A stretch of 64,000 bases of DNA from Haloterrigena salifodinae (GTDB lineage Archaea > Halobacteriota > Halobacteria > Halobacteriales > Natrialbaceae): assembly GCF_003977755.1 (NCBI RefSeq), contig NZ_RQWN01000003.1, forward strand, positions 186,001 to 250,000, read 5' to 3'. The translations under genes and the position numbers were made by a program. The notes under the pieces were generated by a model that saw only the letters and a program-made list of their open reading frames with translations, had not been told where the DNA came from and did no database searches. Positions 25,927 through 34,512 of the stretch are shown piece by piece (position 1 is the first letter of the stretch; every line of letters starts with the position of its first letter).

Positions 25927-26425
25927 GCCTCGGTTAGGTTTCCGCTTCCTGTTTGAACGTGCATACGAAGCCGCCGTATACTAGTCCCGCTGCTCGAGAG
26001 CCGTCGCGGACCGATCGAGAGGCGGCTATCGACGCGTCGTACGGGACGAAACCGACTCCGGAGGCGATCCACAGAAACCGTCACGTCAGCGGGACCGTCG
26101 CGTCCCACCGTCCCGTCGGAACCGCGACTGGAGAGAGTGCGGCATCAACGGCGCGGCCGTCGATCGCCCGCGTCGGATCGAAGCGGTCGGGGATGGGAGG
26201 GTGATAGCGGGGCCGCGGGCGATCCGTCTCGATCGCGCCGTCGCGGGCCGCGACCGAGACGCACGCTCGACTACGTTCCACCGAAGAATATAGTCAGCGC
26301 AAGGTGAAACGTCGGTTTGAGTTTATTTCGGTCGCCAAACGCAACGATTACGCTCGAATCGAGTTGCGTCGCTAACACGTGACTGAGGTCGAAACGATTT
26401 TGCGCGCTGGCACGGTACCCCCGGT

Positions 26426-26551
26426 ATGTTCGACTTCATCCCCGACGACCCCGTCATCATCGCCATCGTGGTGATTCTCCTCGCATTGATCTTCTTCTCG
26501 TACCTGCTCGTCCGACGGACCATCCTCGAGTTCCGGGATGGAATGCAGTAA
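26426..26551 (+). CDS. 41-residue single-helix membrane protein
   Basis: The ATG at 26426 opens MFDFIPDDPVIIAIVVILLA and continues LIFFSYLLVRRTILEFRDGMQ to a TAA. It is one strong membrane helix with a short acidic outside end and a basic then mixed inside end. The GC3 pattern is that of a real gene and I believe similar small proteins occur in other haloarchaea. Function unknown. Confidence 0.6.
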   Translation: MFDFIPDDPVIIAIVVILLALIFFSYLLVRRTILEFRDGMQ

Positions 26552-26698
26552 TCGAACGCCTGTCGTCGGAGGCGATGCTGAACGCCGTCCGGTACGCCGC
26601 GACTGCCATTGTTTGATCGAGTCCGATCTGCTGTTTCGATCGAATAGCGACTGCCGACAACCGTTGCGGCCTCGAGACGGTCAGGAGCGTCCGAGACC

Positions 26699-26926
26699 GT
26701 GAGCGACGCCGACTCCGCCCGCCCTCCGCGGTCACCGGCCCGCAAACTCGTTCTCGCGTTGCGCACCGCGGCGTTCGCGCTGCTCGTTCTCGGCTTCAGC
26801 GGCTGGGTGATCGACGAGGGTAGCGAGGTCAGCCTCGAGTCGCCGTTCGTGCTCGCGTTCGGTGCCGGCGTGGGTTGTGCACTCGCGTCGATCTACCTCG
26901 GGATCTTTCTGTCGAACAGGGACTGA
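26699..26926 (+). CDS. small membrane protein, two helices
   Basis: 75 residues with a GTG start. After a polar N-terminus (SDADSARPPRSPARK) come two hydrophobic helices (about 17-38 and 47-71) and a short NRD tail. No known function. It precedes the aminopeptidase gene by 87 bases on the same strand. Confidence 0.65.
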   Translation: MSDADSARPPRSPARKLVLALRTAAFALLVLGFSGWVIDEGSEVSLESPFVLAFGAGVGCALASIYLGIFLSNRD

Positions 26927-27013
26927 GTCGACGGCTCGTTCGACCCGGCGTCGGCCGCCGGAACCGGGTTTCGATGCGAAAACGGTATCCCGTCGGTCGC
27001 AGTCGTCTGTCAC

Positions 27014-28108
27014 ATGGACCCACGTATCCGCGAGCACGCCGAGGTCATCGCGAACCACTCGGTCGACCTGCAGGAAGGCGACAACGTCGTCGTCGACGCC
27101 CACCCCGTCGCCGAGGATCTGGTCGTCGCCCTCCACGAGGTCATCGGCGATCAGGGTGCGAACCCGATGACGGTCAACCAGCGCACTGGCGAGCGCCAGC
27201 AGCGGGCCTTCCTTCGGGCCGGTGATAATGAGTACGAAACGCCCGAGCACGAACTCGCGCTCATCCAGAACACGGACGTCTACATCGCCATCCGCGCCAG
27301 CGACAACGTCACCCAGACCAGCGACGTCGATCCCGAGACACAGGCGGCCTACCAGCAGGCCCACCGCCCGATCCTGGAAGAACGCCTCTCGAAGCGCTGG
27401 TGTCTCACGCAGTATCCCGCGCCGGCCAACGCCCAACTGGCCGAGATGAGCACGGAGGGCTACGAGAACTTCGTCTGGGACGCCGTCAACAAGGACTGGG
27501 AGGAACAGCGCGAACACCAGGAGAACATGGTCGAGATTATGGATCCCGCCGAGGAGATCCGGATCAAAAGCGGCGACACGACCGACGTCACGATGTCGAT
27601 CGCCGGCAACCCAACACTCAACGACCACGGCGAGCACAATCTGCCCGGCGGCGAGGTCTTCACCGCGCCCCAGCCCGACAGCGTCGAGGGTGAGGTGCTG
27701 TTCGACATGCCCCTCTATCATCAGGGCCGAGAGATCACGGACGTCTACCTCGAGTTCGAGGGCGGCGAGGTCGTCGATCACTCGGCGGCGAAGAACGAGG
27801 ACGTCCTGACGGAAGTCCTCAATACGGACGACGGCGCGCGCCGACTCGGCGAACTGGGCATCGGCATGAACCGCGACATCGATCAGTTCACCTACAACAT
27901 GCTGTTCGACGAGAAGATGGGCGATACGGTCCACATGGCCGTCGGCCGGGCCTACGACGACACCGTCGGCGAGGGCAACGAGGCCAACGATTCGGCGGTC
28001 CACGTCGACATGATCGTCGACATGAGTGAGGATTCGGTCATCGAAGTGGACGGTGAGGTCGTTCAGCGGGACGGCACGTTCCGATTCGAGGACGGCTTCG
28101 AACAGTAG
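27014..28108 (+). CDS. M29-family aminopeptidase
   Basis: 364 residues. The C-terminal half carries the metal-binding motifs of thermophilic aminopeptidases of family M29 (AmpS/T type): NLPGGEVFTAP, GELGIGMN, FDEKMGDTVHMAVG and SAVHVDMIVDM, supplying Glu, His and Asp ligands for a two-metal site. It should release N-terminal residues from peptides in the cytoplasm. The length is about 45 residues shorter than many bacterial members (around 410), mostly in the N-terminal domain. Confidence 0.92.
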   Translation: MDPRIREHAEVIANHSVDLQEGDNVVVDAHPVAEDLVVALHEVIGDQGANPMTVNQRTGERQQRAFLRAGDNEYETPEHELALIQNTDVYIAIRASDNVTQTSDVDPETQAAYQQAHRPILEERLSKRWCLTQYPAPANAQLAEMSTEGYENFVWDAVNKDWEEQREHQENMVEIMDPAEEIRIKSGDTTDVTMSIAGNPTLNDHGEHNLPGGEVFTAPQPDSVEGEVLFDMPLYHQGREITDVYLEFEGGEVVDHSAAKNEDVLTEVLNTDDGARRLGELGIGMNRDIDQFTYNMLFDEKMGDTVHMAVGRAYDDTVGEGNEANDSAVHVDMIVDMSEDSVIEVDGEVVQRDGTFRFEDGFEQ

Positions 28109-28332
28109 GACCGCGAGCAAACGCAGTGAGTAAGTAGCCTTCTCGCACCCGGCGGCGCAAGCGGGGGTTCGAAAGCACTGTGTGCGCCTTCGGTAGATTT
28201 TATCGACGGTTTTGCGCCTGCGACGGACGTTTCGAACCTGTGAACAGAGAGCGGTGTGACAGCGCCGGGGAGACCCTGTCACTTCCATAATCCACAAATA
28301 TTTCGCATAACGTATCGACGGACAATACACTG

Positions 28333-29511
28333 ATGTCCGCGCTGTTGCTCGGCGTCGGCGTTCTCGTCGCGCTCTTCGTCGGCTACAACATCGGCGGTTC
28401 GACGACCGGGCCGGCGTTCGGGCCCGCCGTCGGCGCCGACGTGATCGGGAAGGGCGTCGCGGCGGCGCTCATGTCCGTTTGTTTCGCGCTCGGGGCCCTG
28501 ACCGTCGGTCCGGAAGTCGTCCATACGCTCGCGGGCGATCTTCTTCGGGATCAGTCGGTCTTCACGCTTCGCTCGAGCGCCGCCGTCCTGCTAGTGATCG
28601 GCGGATCGCTCTTCCTCGGCAATTACGTGGGCATTCCCACCTCGACCTCGATGACCGCGGTCGGCGCGGTCGCTGCGCTGGGATTCGCGGCCGGCGAACT
28701 CGATCGCTCGGTGCTGAGCGAGATCGTCACGTGGTGGCTCGTCGCGCCGGTCGTCGGCTTCTGGGTCGCAGCCGTCGTCGGCCGGTACTGGTATCCGCGG
28801 CTGCGGGCGTGGCTCGCGCTCGAAGAAAGTCGGCGAGAGCGACCGCTCGTACGAGTGGTTTCGTCGGGAATCACGCCGCGGCCCGTCGTCGAATCGATCG
28901 ACGGACGACGCGAGCTATCGGGTGCGATCGCCGTCGTCGCCGTCGGCTGTCTGATGGCCTACGCCTCAGGAACGAGCAACATCGCCAACGCCGTCGCGCC
29001 GTTGTACGCGACCGGCGAACTGGAACTCGACCCGCTGCTCCTGCTCGGCTCGGCCGCCGTCGCCGTCGGCGCGTTCACGATCGCCCGGCGGACCCTCGAG
29101 ACGCTGGGCAACGATATCACGGCGCTGCCGCTGCCGGCGGCGATCGTCGTCGCCGTTATCAGTTCGGCGATCGTCGTGAGCCTCTCGGCGGTCGGCATCC
29201 CCGCGAGTTTCGTCATCGTGGCGACGATGAGCATCGTCGGACTGGGTTGGGGACGGGCGTCCCGGACGCCGACGCTCTCCGACGTCTCCCGCGGCGAAGA
29301 CGCGCCGACCGTCGTCGGTGCGCTGACCGCCGACGGGGAGCACGATTCGCCGACGTCCAACACGCAGGAGACCGCCGACGCGCCGGAAGCGGCATCGCTG
29401 TTCAATCCCTCGACGACGGCCCGGGTCGTCGTGATGCAGAACGTCGTCCCGCTCATCGCGACGGTCGGGGCGTTCGTGCTATTCGAGTTCGTTCCGCTCT
29501 TCAGGTACTGA
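28333..29511 (+). CDS. inorganic phosphate transporter (PiT family)
   Basis: 392 residues with about ten hydrophobic helices. The duplicated PiT signature is visible twice: GYNIGGSTTGPAFGPAVGAD near the start and YASGTSNIANAVAPLYATGE in the second half; the GNYVGIPTSTSMTAVGAV block is also typical. It imports phosphate, usually with protons or sodium. A polar loop at about 300-355 with Thr and Glu separates the last helix. The UspA gene follows 129 bases later. Confidence 0.92.
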   Translation: MSALLLGVGVLVALFVGYNIGGSTTGPAFGPAVGADVIGKGVAAALMSVCFALGALTVGPEVVHTLAGDLLRDQSVFTLRSSAAVLLVIGGSLFLGNYVGIPTSTSMTAVGAVAALGFAAGELDRSVLSEIVTWWLVAPVVGFWVAAVVGRYWYPRLRAWLALEESRRERPLVRVVSSGITPRPVVESIDGRRELSGAIAVVAVGCLMAYASGTSNIANAVAPLYATGELELDPLLLLGSAAVAVGAFTIARRTLETLGNDITALPLPAAIVVAVISSAIVVSLSAVGIPASFVIVATMSIVGLGWGRASRTPTLSDVSRGEDAPTVVGALTADGEHDSPTSNTQETADAPEAASLFNPSTTARVVVMQNVVPLIATVGAFVLFEFVPLFRY

Positions 29512-29611
29512 GCGCTCCCTTCGATCGATCGGCCCGTTCGACGGCGACGGCCGACGGTTGCTCGAGCGGGCGCCGAGACGCCGCGTTCGATCCCGGGCCC
29601 AGCGGACGGTT

Positions 29612-29619
29612 TATATCAG
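29612..29619 (+). promoter_or_regulatory. TATA box of the UspA gene
   Basis: TTTATATC centred 25 bases before the ATG at 29640, indicating its own leaderless promoter. Confidence 0.6.
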
Positions 29620-29639
29620 CGGACGCGCTATTTGCAACC

Positions 29640-30056
29640 ATGAAAGTCCTCGTCGCATACGACGGCTCCGCGCCCGCACAGAAGGCAGTAGAATACGCGT
29701 TCGACGAGTACGCCGACGAGGAGATCATCCTGTTGCGCGTCGTCGAGCTCGCGGACGGCTACACGGAAGCGAGCATCAGGGCTATTCAGGACTTGCTCGA
29801 CGACCGCGAGGAGGAAGCCGCCGCGAGACTGCGCGAGGACCTGATGGAGCTCGTCGATACGAGCGGCGTCGACTTCCAGATGGACGTCGCCTCCGGCGAT
29901 CCTGCTCGAGAGGTCGTCGAGTACGCCGAGGAGAACGACGTCGACCACATCCTCGTCGGCAGCCACGGTCGACAAGGGGTCTCGCGAATCCTGCTGGGCA
30001 GCGTCGCCGAACGGATCGTCCGGCGCGCCCCGGTCTCGGTCACCCTCGTCCGGTGA
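29640..30056 (+). CDS. universal stress protein (UspA family)
   Basis: 138 residues, one Usp domain. The ATP-binding signature G-2x-G-9x-GS is present in GSHGRQGVSRILLGSVAE, and the first strand KVLVAYDGSAPAQKAVEYA is typical. It probably binds ATP as a dimer. The neighbouring phosphate transporter may only be a positional neighbour. Confidence 0.94.
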   Translation: MKVLVAYDGSAPAQKAVEYAFDEYADEEIILLRVVELADGYTEASIRAIQDLLDDREEEAAARLREDLMELVDTSGVDFQMDVASGDPAREVVEYAEENDVDHILVGSHGRQGVSRILLGSVAERIVRRAPVSVTLVR

Positions 30057-30072
30057 GCGTCCCCTCGAGGGG

Positions 30073-30582
30073 TCAGATGAGTTCGACGGGTCCCTTCTGT
30101 CCCGCCGGCTGGTACTCGCAACGGTAGGTGTCCATCTCGGCGGTCGCCTCGAAGACGAGCGTCTCGCGTTCTCCCTCGACGTCGGTGCCGTCGGTCGAGT
30201 AGTCCTCGACAACGTCGCGGTTCTCGTCCCAGAACGCGAAGTTGTGGTGGATGCCGTCCTTGTTCTCCCACGTGACCTCGTACTCGCGGCCCTCGACGAG
30301 GACAAGCGTCGGGTTCTCGACGCCCTCGATCGCGCTCGGCTCGAGGCCGAGCCACCCCCCGACGTAGCCGTCGAACCGGAGCGACTCGACGTCGCGCCAC
30401 GCCTCGGGGTCGGTGTTGCCCTCGACCGCCGTCGCCTGATCGAGCCCGGGTTCGGGTTCGTCGTCCTCCGAGTCCGCGCCGCCCAGACAGCCGGCGACGG
30501 AGACGGCCGCGACCGCGCCGGCTACCGTCGACAGGACCGCTCGCCTGTCCGTGCCGCGCCGGTCCGCGCCGTTCGGTTCCAT
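30073..30582 (-). CDS. cupredoxin-like Tat lipoprotein with altered copper site
   Basis: 169 residues. A Tat motif (RR at 13-14) and a lipobox Cys32 (SVAGC) anchor it outside. The fold shows plastocyanin/halocyanin features: YEVTWENKDGIHHNFAFWDE with His112/113, and the late TYRCEYQPAGQKG with Cys155. In functional type 1 copper proteins the Cys is followed by a His and then a Met; here those places hold Gln158 and Gln162. It may bind copper weakly, bind another metal, or act without metal. Confidence 0.8.
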   Translation of the reverse strand: MEPNGADRRGTDRRAVLSTVAGAVAAVSVAGCLGGADSEDDEPEPGLDQATAVEGNTDPEAWRDVESLRFDGYVGGWLGLEPSAIEGVENPTLVLVEGREYEVTWENKDGIHHNFAFWDENRDVVEDYSTDGTDVEGERETLVFEATAEMDTYRCEYQPAGQKGPVELI

Positions 30583-30688
30583 ACGCGGACCTACGCCGTT
30601 GAGGTGGATAAGCGCCAGTCACGGTGTCAGTGAGTGTCATTCGCGGCGGAACGTCGGAAGAACGGTTCGGCGAACGGGGGTTTGAGGG

Positions 30689-31354
30689 TCAGTCGTCGAC
30701 GAGGTCCGCGACCATTCCGGAGACGAACTCGAGTTCGTCCTCGTTGACGCCGTGACCCATCCCCTCGTAGAGCCGTTCGGTGACGTCGGCGTTCATGGAC
30801 TCGAGGACGTCGGCCGTCTCGTGGACGCGCTCCTCGGGGATATGGGGGTCGACGTCGCTGCAACCGAGGAAGACCGGCGTCTCCTCGAAGTCGCCCGCCG
30901 CATCGAGGTAGTCGTCGGGATCGACGTCCTCGCCGATGAGGCCGCCGCTCAGGGCGGCGAGGCCACCGTACCGTCGCGGGTCGCGCGCAACGAACTCGCT
31001 GGCGAGGCAGGCCCCCTGCGAGAAGCCCATCAGCATGACGCGCTCGGTCGGGATGCCGGCGTCGTTGGCCTCCGAAATCGCGTCGCCGATCGCCCGCAGT
31101 CCCGACGTTCGGCCGGGCTCGTTGCGCTCGACGGGCTCGAGGAAGGAGTTTGGGTACCACGTCTTCCGGGCCGCCTGCGGCGCGAGGAAGGCGACGCCCT
31201 CCCGATGGACCTTGTTGGCCATCTGGATCATCCCGCGCGCTGTCGCGCCGCGGCCGTGGGTGAGTACCAGCGCGGCCTCGGCGTCCTCGAGGGCGGTGCC
31301 GCCCGTCACGAGGGGCTGGCCCTGATGAGGGCCGTCGACGTCGTCGGCGCTCAT
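30689..31354 (-). CDS. alpha/beta hydrolase (MhqD/carboxylesterase-like)
   Basis: 221 residues of the phospholipase/carboxylesterase type. The nucleophile elbow is GFSQGA, the Asp is in CSDVDPH and the His in GMGHGV, giving a full triad. LVLTHGRGATARGMI supplies the oxyanion region. Its ATG overlaps the stop of the VOC gene by 4 bases (ATGA). In Bacillus the MhqD hydrolase and MhqE/MhqO VOC dioxygenase-like proteins protect against quinones, and the same pair here suggests a like role. Confidence 0.9.
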   Translation of the reverse strand: MSADDVDGPHQGQPLVTGGTALEDAEAALVLTHGRGATARGMIQMANKVHREGVAFLAPQAARKTWYPNSFLEPVERNEPGRTSGLRAIGDAISEANDAGIPTERVMLMGFSQGACLASEFVARDPRRYGGLAALSGGLIGEDVDPDDYLDAAGDFEETPVFLGCSDVDPHIPEERVHETADVLESMNADVTERLYEGMGHGVNEDELEFVSGMVADLVDD

Positions 31355-31971
31355 TCGACACCACCGACGCCGGCGTCGGCGTCGGGCAGGTCGTGTTCGA
31401 CGACCTCGAGGCCCAGGGCCTCGATCGCGCCGCGGAGGTGCTCGTCCTTCGCGTAGTCGGCGCCGTCCTCCTCGCGGAGTTCCTGCGCTTTCGCCAGGAC
31501 CTCACCGCGGCGGTCGTCGGGGATCTCGTACTTGTCCGTCGAGAGTTCGATCACGAGGCCGTTGTTGTCGCGGGTGTAGATCGAGTGGAAGATGCCCCGA
31601 TCGAAGACGTTGTAGCCGTGGCCCGCGTCCTCTAAGGCCTGCATCGTGTCCTCGTACTCGTCGGGGTCGACGCTGAAACAGAGGTGGTGGACGGCGCCGA
31701 CGCCGGCCCGCTGACCGCGGGCGGAGGGCCGATCGTCGCTGACGAAGAAGGTGAGGATGCGCCCGTCTCCGGTGTCGAAGAACAGGTGGGTCTGCGAGGG
31801 GTCGTCGAGGTTCGGCTGGCGGAGCACGAGGGGCATGCCGAGGAGATCGCGATAGAACTCGATCGTATCGGCCTCGTTGCTCCCCCAGATGGTGATGTGG
31901 TCGGTTCCGGTCGTGTGGACGGGGCTGTCGGGCAGTTCGGGCGTGACTGGGTTGGGGTGATCCTGTGACAT
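31351..31971 (-). CDS. VOC-family (glyoxalase/ring-cleavage dioxygenase-like) protein
   Basis: 206 residues. The VOC fold is seen in TGTDHITIWGSNEADTIEFY and GAVHHLCFSVDPDEYEDTM, then GIFHSIYTRDNNGLVIELST, with His and Glu at the usual metal ligand positions. It resembles MhqE/MhqO-like extradiol dioxygenase family members. It lies between the flavoprotein (5-base gap) and the hydrolase (4-base overlap), so the three are one operon. Confidence 0.9.
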   Translation of the reverse strand: MSQDHPNPVTPELPDSPVHTTGTDHITIWGSNEADTIEFYRDLLGMPLVLRQPNLDDPSQTHLFFDTGDGRILTFFVSDDRPSARGQRAGVGAVHHLCFSVDPDEYEDTMQALEDAGHGYNVFDRGIFHSIYTRDNNGLVIELSTDKYEIPDDRRGEVLAKAQELREEDGADYAKDEHLRGAIEALGLEVVEHDLPDADAGVGGVE

Positions 31972-31976
31972 GAGTG

Positions 31977-32747
31977 TTACTCCGCGACCAGTTCGCCGAA
32001 GACGCGCTCGGCGTCCGCGGGAACGTCGAAGTCGTGGTAGTGTTCTCCCCGTTCGCTCGAGAGGATGTTGAGTGCTGCGGCGGCGCCGTCGCCGACGGCG
32101 ATGGCGGCCTGCCACTCCTCGGGGCGGACCATTGCGCCCGTCGCGTAGGCGCCCGGTACGCTGGTCTCCATCTCGACGCCGACGTCGACGACGTCATCTT
32201 CCGTGAACGCACACCCGAGGTCCTCGGCGAGGTCGCGGTTCGCGCCCGTCGCGAGCACGACGTAGTCGGCCTCGTAGGCGTCCGCCTCGTCGACGGCTTC
32301 TTCTCGCGGGCGTTGCCCGCTCGAACGGTCCGCGGAGTCTCGGGAGACGTCGTCTCCCGAAGGTCGGGAACTCTCCGATTTCCCTCGACTTTGCTCCGCG
32401 CTATCGCCGTCTGCTCGTTGCGTCTCCGACGCAACGCTGGTCTCGACCGCGAAGCCGTCGCCAGACTCGGCGACCGCGGTCACTTTCTCGCCCTGCCGGC
32501 GGTCCGCGCCGAAGTCGTCGACCTGCTGGCGGGCCGTCGCCATGAATTCGCTGCCGCCGACCGACCCGATCCCCAGGTAGTTGAACAGGTGCGCCTTGTG
32601 CATCCAGGTCTCGTCCGTGTCGAACACCGTCGTCTCGAGGCCGTTCTTCGCGGTGAAGAGCGCGGCGCTCAGGCCGGCGACACCGCCGCCGACGACGATC
32701 ACAGATGCGTTCCGTTCGGGTTCGTCCGCAGTCGTCTCGTCGCTCAT
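31977..32747 (-). CDS. NAD(P)/FAD-dependent oxidoreductase with in-frame hairpin-rich insertion
   Basis: 256 residues, thioredoxin-reductase-like. The FAD motif is VIVVGGGVAGLSAALFTAKN, the central motif YVVLATGAN and the final FAD motif VPGAYATGAMVRPEEWQAAI. The redox CxxC of thioredoxin reductase is missing, so it must act on another substrate; a quinone fits the neighbours. Residues about 104-157 (Ser-, Arg-, Asp-, Glu-rich) interrupt the fold between two beta strands and are coded by a segment (about 32280-32436) made of perfect hairpins; see the repeat entries. The protein is probably still made, with the insert as a surface loop. First gene of the three-gene operon. Confidence 0.82.
   Translation of the reverse strand: MSDETTADEPERNASVIVVGGGVAGLSAALFTAKNGLETTVFDTDETWMHKAHLFNYLGIGSVGGSEFMATARQQVDDFGADRRQGEKVTAVAESGDGFAVETSVASETQRADGDSAEQSRGKSESSRPSGDDVSRDSADRSSGQRPREEAVDEADAYEADYVVLATGANRDLAEDLGCAFTEDDVVDVGVEMETSVPGAYATGAMVRPEEWQAAIAVGDGAAAALNILSSERGEHYHDFDVPADAERVFGELVAE
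32306..32320. repeat. hairpin 1 of the insertion in the flavoprotein gene
   Basis: GCGGGC, loop GTT, GCCCGC: a perfect 6-base stem within coding sequence. Confidence 0.6.
32341..32359. repeat. hairpin 2 of the insertion in the flavoprotein gene
   Basis: CGGGAGACG and CGTCTCCCG are perfect 9-base inverted arms around a single T. Confidence 0.7.
32416..32436. repeat. hairpin 3 of the insertion in the flavoprotein gene
   Basis: CGTTGCGTC and GACGCAACG are perfect 9-base arms around TCC. Confidence 0.7.
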
Positions 32748-32750
32748 GTA

Positions 32751-32765
32751 GTTACAGAATGTTAC
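32751..32765 (-). promoter_or_regulatory. GTTAC direct repeat at the operon start
   Basis: GTTAC occurs at 32751-32755 and 32761-32765, one helical turn apart and 4 bases before the flavoprotein ATG at 32747. GTTAC is also the half of the palindrome 41 bases further upstream, which suggests half-sites of one regulator. Confidence 0.45.
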
Positions 32766-32805
32766 CGCAGCCGTATGAACCCCGCAGAGACGCCGGATCA
32801 ACTAC

Positions 32806-32821
32806 GTAACACGCGTGTTAC
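32806..32821. promoter_or_regulatory. perfect 16-bp palindrome upstream of the flavoprotein operon
   Basis: GTAACACGCGTGTTAC reads identically on both strands. It lies 59 bases before the first start codon of the minus-strand operon, a typical distance for an operator overlapping or adjoining the promoter. Confidence 0.65.
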
Positions 32822-33154
32822 CGGGCGCGGCGATCGAACGGCGAGCGGACGGTCGCCCCGAAGGTCGACCCGCACCCGCCGATCCGCGATCGACGTATCT
32901 CTCGAGCGGACAAACACTCTCACCACACCGTCCGTATTTTTGCGATAAAAGGCCTGTGCTCACTAATATCGCCCTGGCGTGCGCAGGCTCAACCGGTTCA
33001 AGCAAAACCGGCCAATCCTGACAGTACGGAACAGAACCACCTGGCGCCGGCCCGTGATCCCGTCCCCCCGCGGCCGTCGGCGCCTTCCATCAACCGTGGC
33101 CCGGTGACGGCTTGCTCGAGGGCCACTCGATACCGCAGCCCAACGGAGACATCC

Positions 33155-34246
33155 ATGAACACAAGCCTCGAGGTGGAGTACTGGGTCATCGACAACGACG
33201 GCGACCTGGTTTCACCCGGATCACTGCTCGACTACTCCGAACAGATCGATCCAGAGTTCGTCGAACCGATGCTCGAGATCAAGACGACGCCCTGCTCGTC
33301 GATGGCCGAGCTCCGCGAGGAGTTCCTCGGCCTGATCGAGGAGATAGTCGACGCGGCCCGCGAACGGGACAAGCGACTCGTCCCGCTGGCGACGCCGCTG
33401 CACGCCGCCCCGTCGGAGATCCCCTACCGCGACAAGCGGGGGACCGACCTCCAGCGACGGATCGTCGGCCCGGCGTTCGACGACGCGCGAGTCTGTGCGG
33501 GCACGCACATGCACTTCGAGCAATCGAATGTCGCCGACCAGTTGAATATGCTGACGGCGCTCGATCCCGCCTTCGCGCTCGTGAACAGTTCCTCGCACTA
33601 CCGCGGCGAGCACATTCTCGAGTGCGCCCGGCCGTTCCTCTATCGGCGCTCGTGTTACGAGCCCTGTCCCGACCAGGGCCAGCTCTGGCCCTACGTCGAC
33701 AGCGCTGCCGAGTGGGAGGAAGAACTCGAGACCGCCTACGACTGCTTCCGCGAGCGCGCGCTCGAGCGCGGCGTCGATTCGGCGGCGTTCGACGACGAGT
33801 TCGCCTCTTACGACGCGGTCTGGACGCCAGTCCGACTGCGGAAAGCGATGCCGACCGTCGAGTGGCGCTCGCCCGACACGGCCCTGCCGAGTCAGGTACT
33901 GCGCCTCGCCGAGACGGTCCGCTCGCTCGTCAGCCGCGCCGACGCCCGCGGGACCACGATCGGTGACGGCGATCCGACCGACACCCACGGTAACAACGAG
34001 GGTTCGGTGACCCTCCCGTCGTTCGACACCGTCGAGACGGTCACCGACGCCGCGATCAACGACGGCCTCGAGAACGCGGGCGTCCGGAACTACCTGCAGA
34101 ATCTCGGCTTCGAACCGTCGGCGTACGATCCGCTCGCGAGCCGCCTCCCCGACTCGCGGCTCTCGAAACGCCGCGCGAAGGACCTGCGACTCGAGGCCGC
34201 CCGGGGACTCGAGGCCGACCTCGAGCGACGCCGCGTGCGGGCCTAA
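33155..34246 (+). CDS. glutamate-cysteine ligase family protein (GCS2)
   Basis: 363 residues starting MNTSLEVEYWVIDNDGDLV. Family GCS2 features are LEVEYW at the start, FVEPMLEIKTTPC, GTHMHFEQ (metal and substrate region) and AMPTVEWRSPDTA. It should join glutamate to cysteine to make gamma-glutamylcysteine, the main low-molecular thiol of haloarchaea, or catalyse a related carboxylate-amine ligation. I start at the ATG at 33155 because family members begin with ..SLEVEYW; an ATG 51 bases earlier is possible. A pyridine nucleotide-disulfide reductase at 48 kb could keep the thiol reduced. Confidence 0.85.
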   Translation: MNTSLEVEYWVIDNDGDLVSPGSLLDYSEQIDPEFVEPMLEIKTTPCSSMAELREEFLGLIEEIVDAARERDKRLVPLATPLHAAPSEIPYRDKRGTDLQRRIVGPAFDDARVCAGTHMHFEQSNVADQLNMLTALDPAFALVNSSSHYRGEHILECARPFLYRRSCYEPCPDQGQLWPYVDSAAEWEEELETAYDCFRERALERGVDSAAFDDEFASYDAVWTPVRLRKAMPTVEWRSPDTALPSQVLRLAETVRSLVSRADARGTTIGDGDPTDTHGNNEGSVTLPSFDTVETVTDAAINDGLENAGVRNYLQNLGFEPSAYDPLASRLPDSRLSKRRAKDLRLEAARGLEADLERRRVRA

Positions 34247-34512
34247 AACGTACACGGTGCCAAGACCGAGTCCGGGCACCTCGTCCAGCTATTTCCATTC
34301 GGGCGGGAGAGGGGACCGGCGGTCCCGCGCTGGCGCGAAAACACCCGCAGAAATCGGACGGTTTCTGATGCGCTCGCGAGAACGACCTCGACCGTTCAGT
34401 ACGCGTCTGTCGCGAATGCGAAGTCAGTCGAGACCCACCGAACGAGACGTAGTGATGTCTATCTGACTGAAAATACGCAATTTTAACTGCTTCAGCCCAC
34501 TATCGATTTCCA
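34247..34512. other. gap before the MEDS kinase gene
   Basis: 266 bases without a gene. The last 30 bases before 34513 are AT-rich (AAATACGCAATTTTAACTG), a probable promoter. Confidence 0.4.

Larger units (their letters stand above)
25446..26425. other. nearly 1 kb without an intact gene, gene scar in the middle
   Basis: The part 25538-25926 holds the three gene remnants listed separately. From 25930 to 26425 I see no supported gene; short minus-strand frames there (for example 26081-26281) have no recognisable family. The AT-rich segment at about 26280-26400 is probably the promoter of the 41-residue protein that follows. Confidence 0.45.
32748..33154. other. regulatory gap between the flavoprotein operon and the ligase gene
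   Basis: No gene seen in 407 bases. It contains the palindrome at 32806-32821 and the GTTAC pair at 32751-32765, both upstream of the minus-strand operon. The rest is unremarkable. Confidence 0.5.

Noticed and set aside
26081-26281. Minus-strand frame of 66 codons in the gap
   Set aside because: No family, no promoter and Arg/Pro-rich content.
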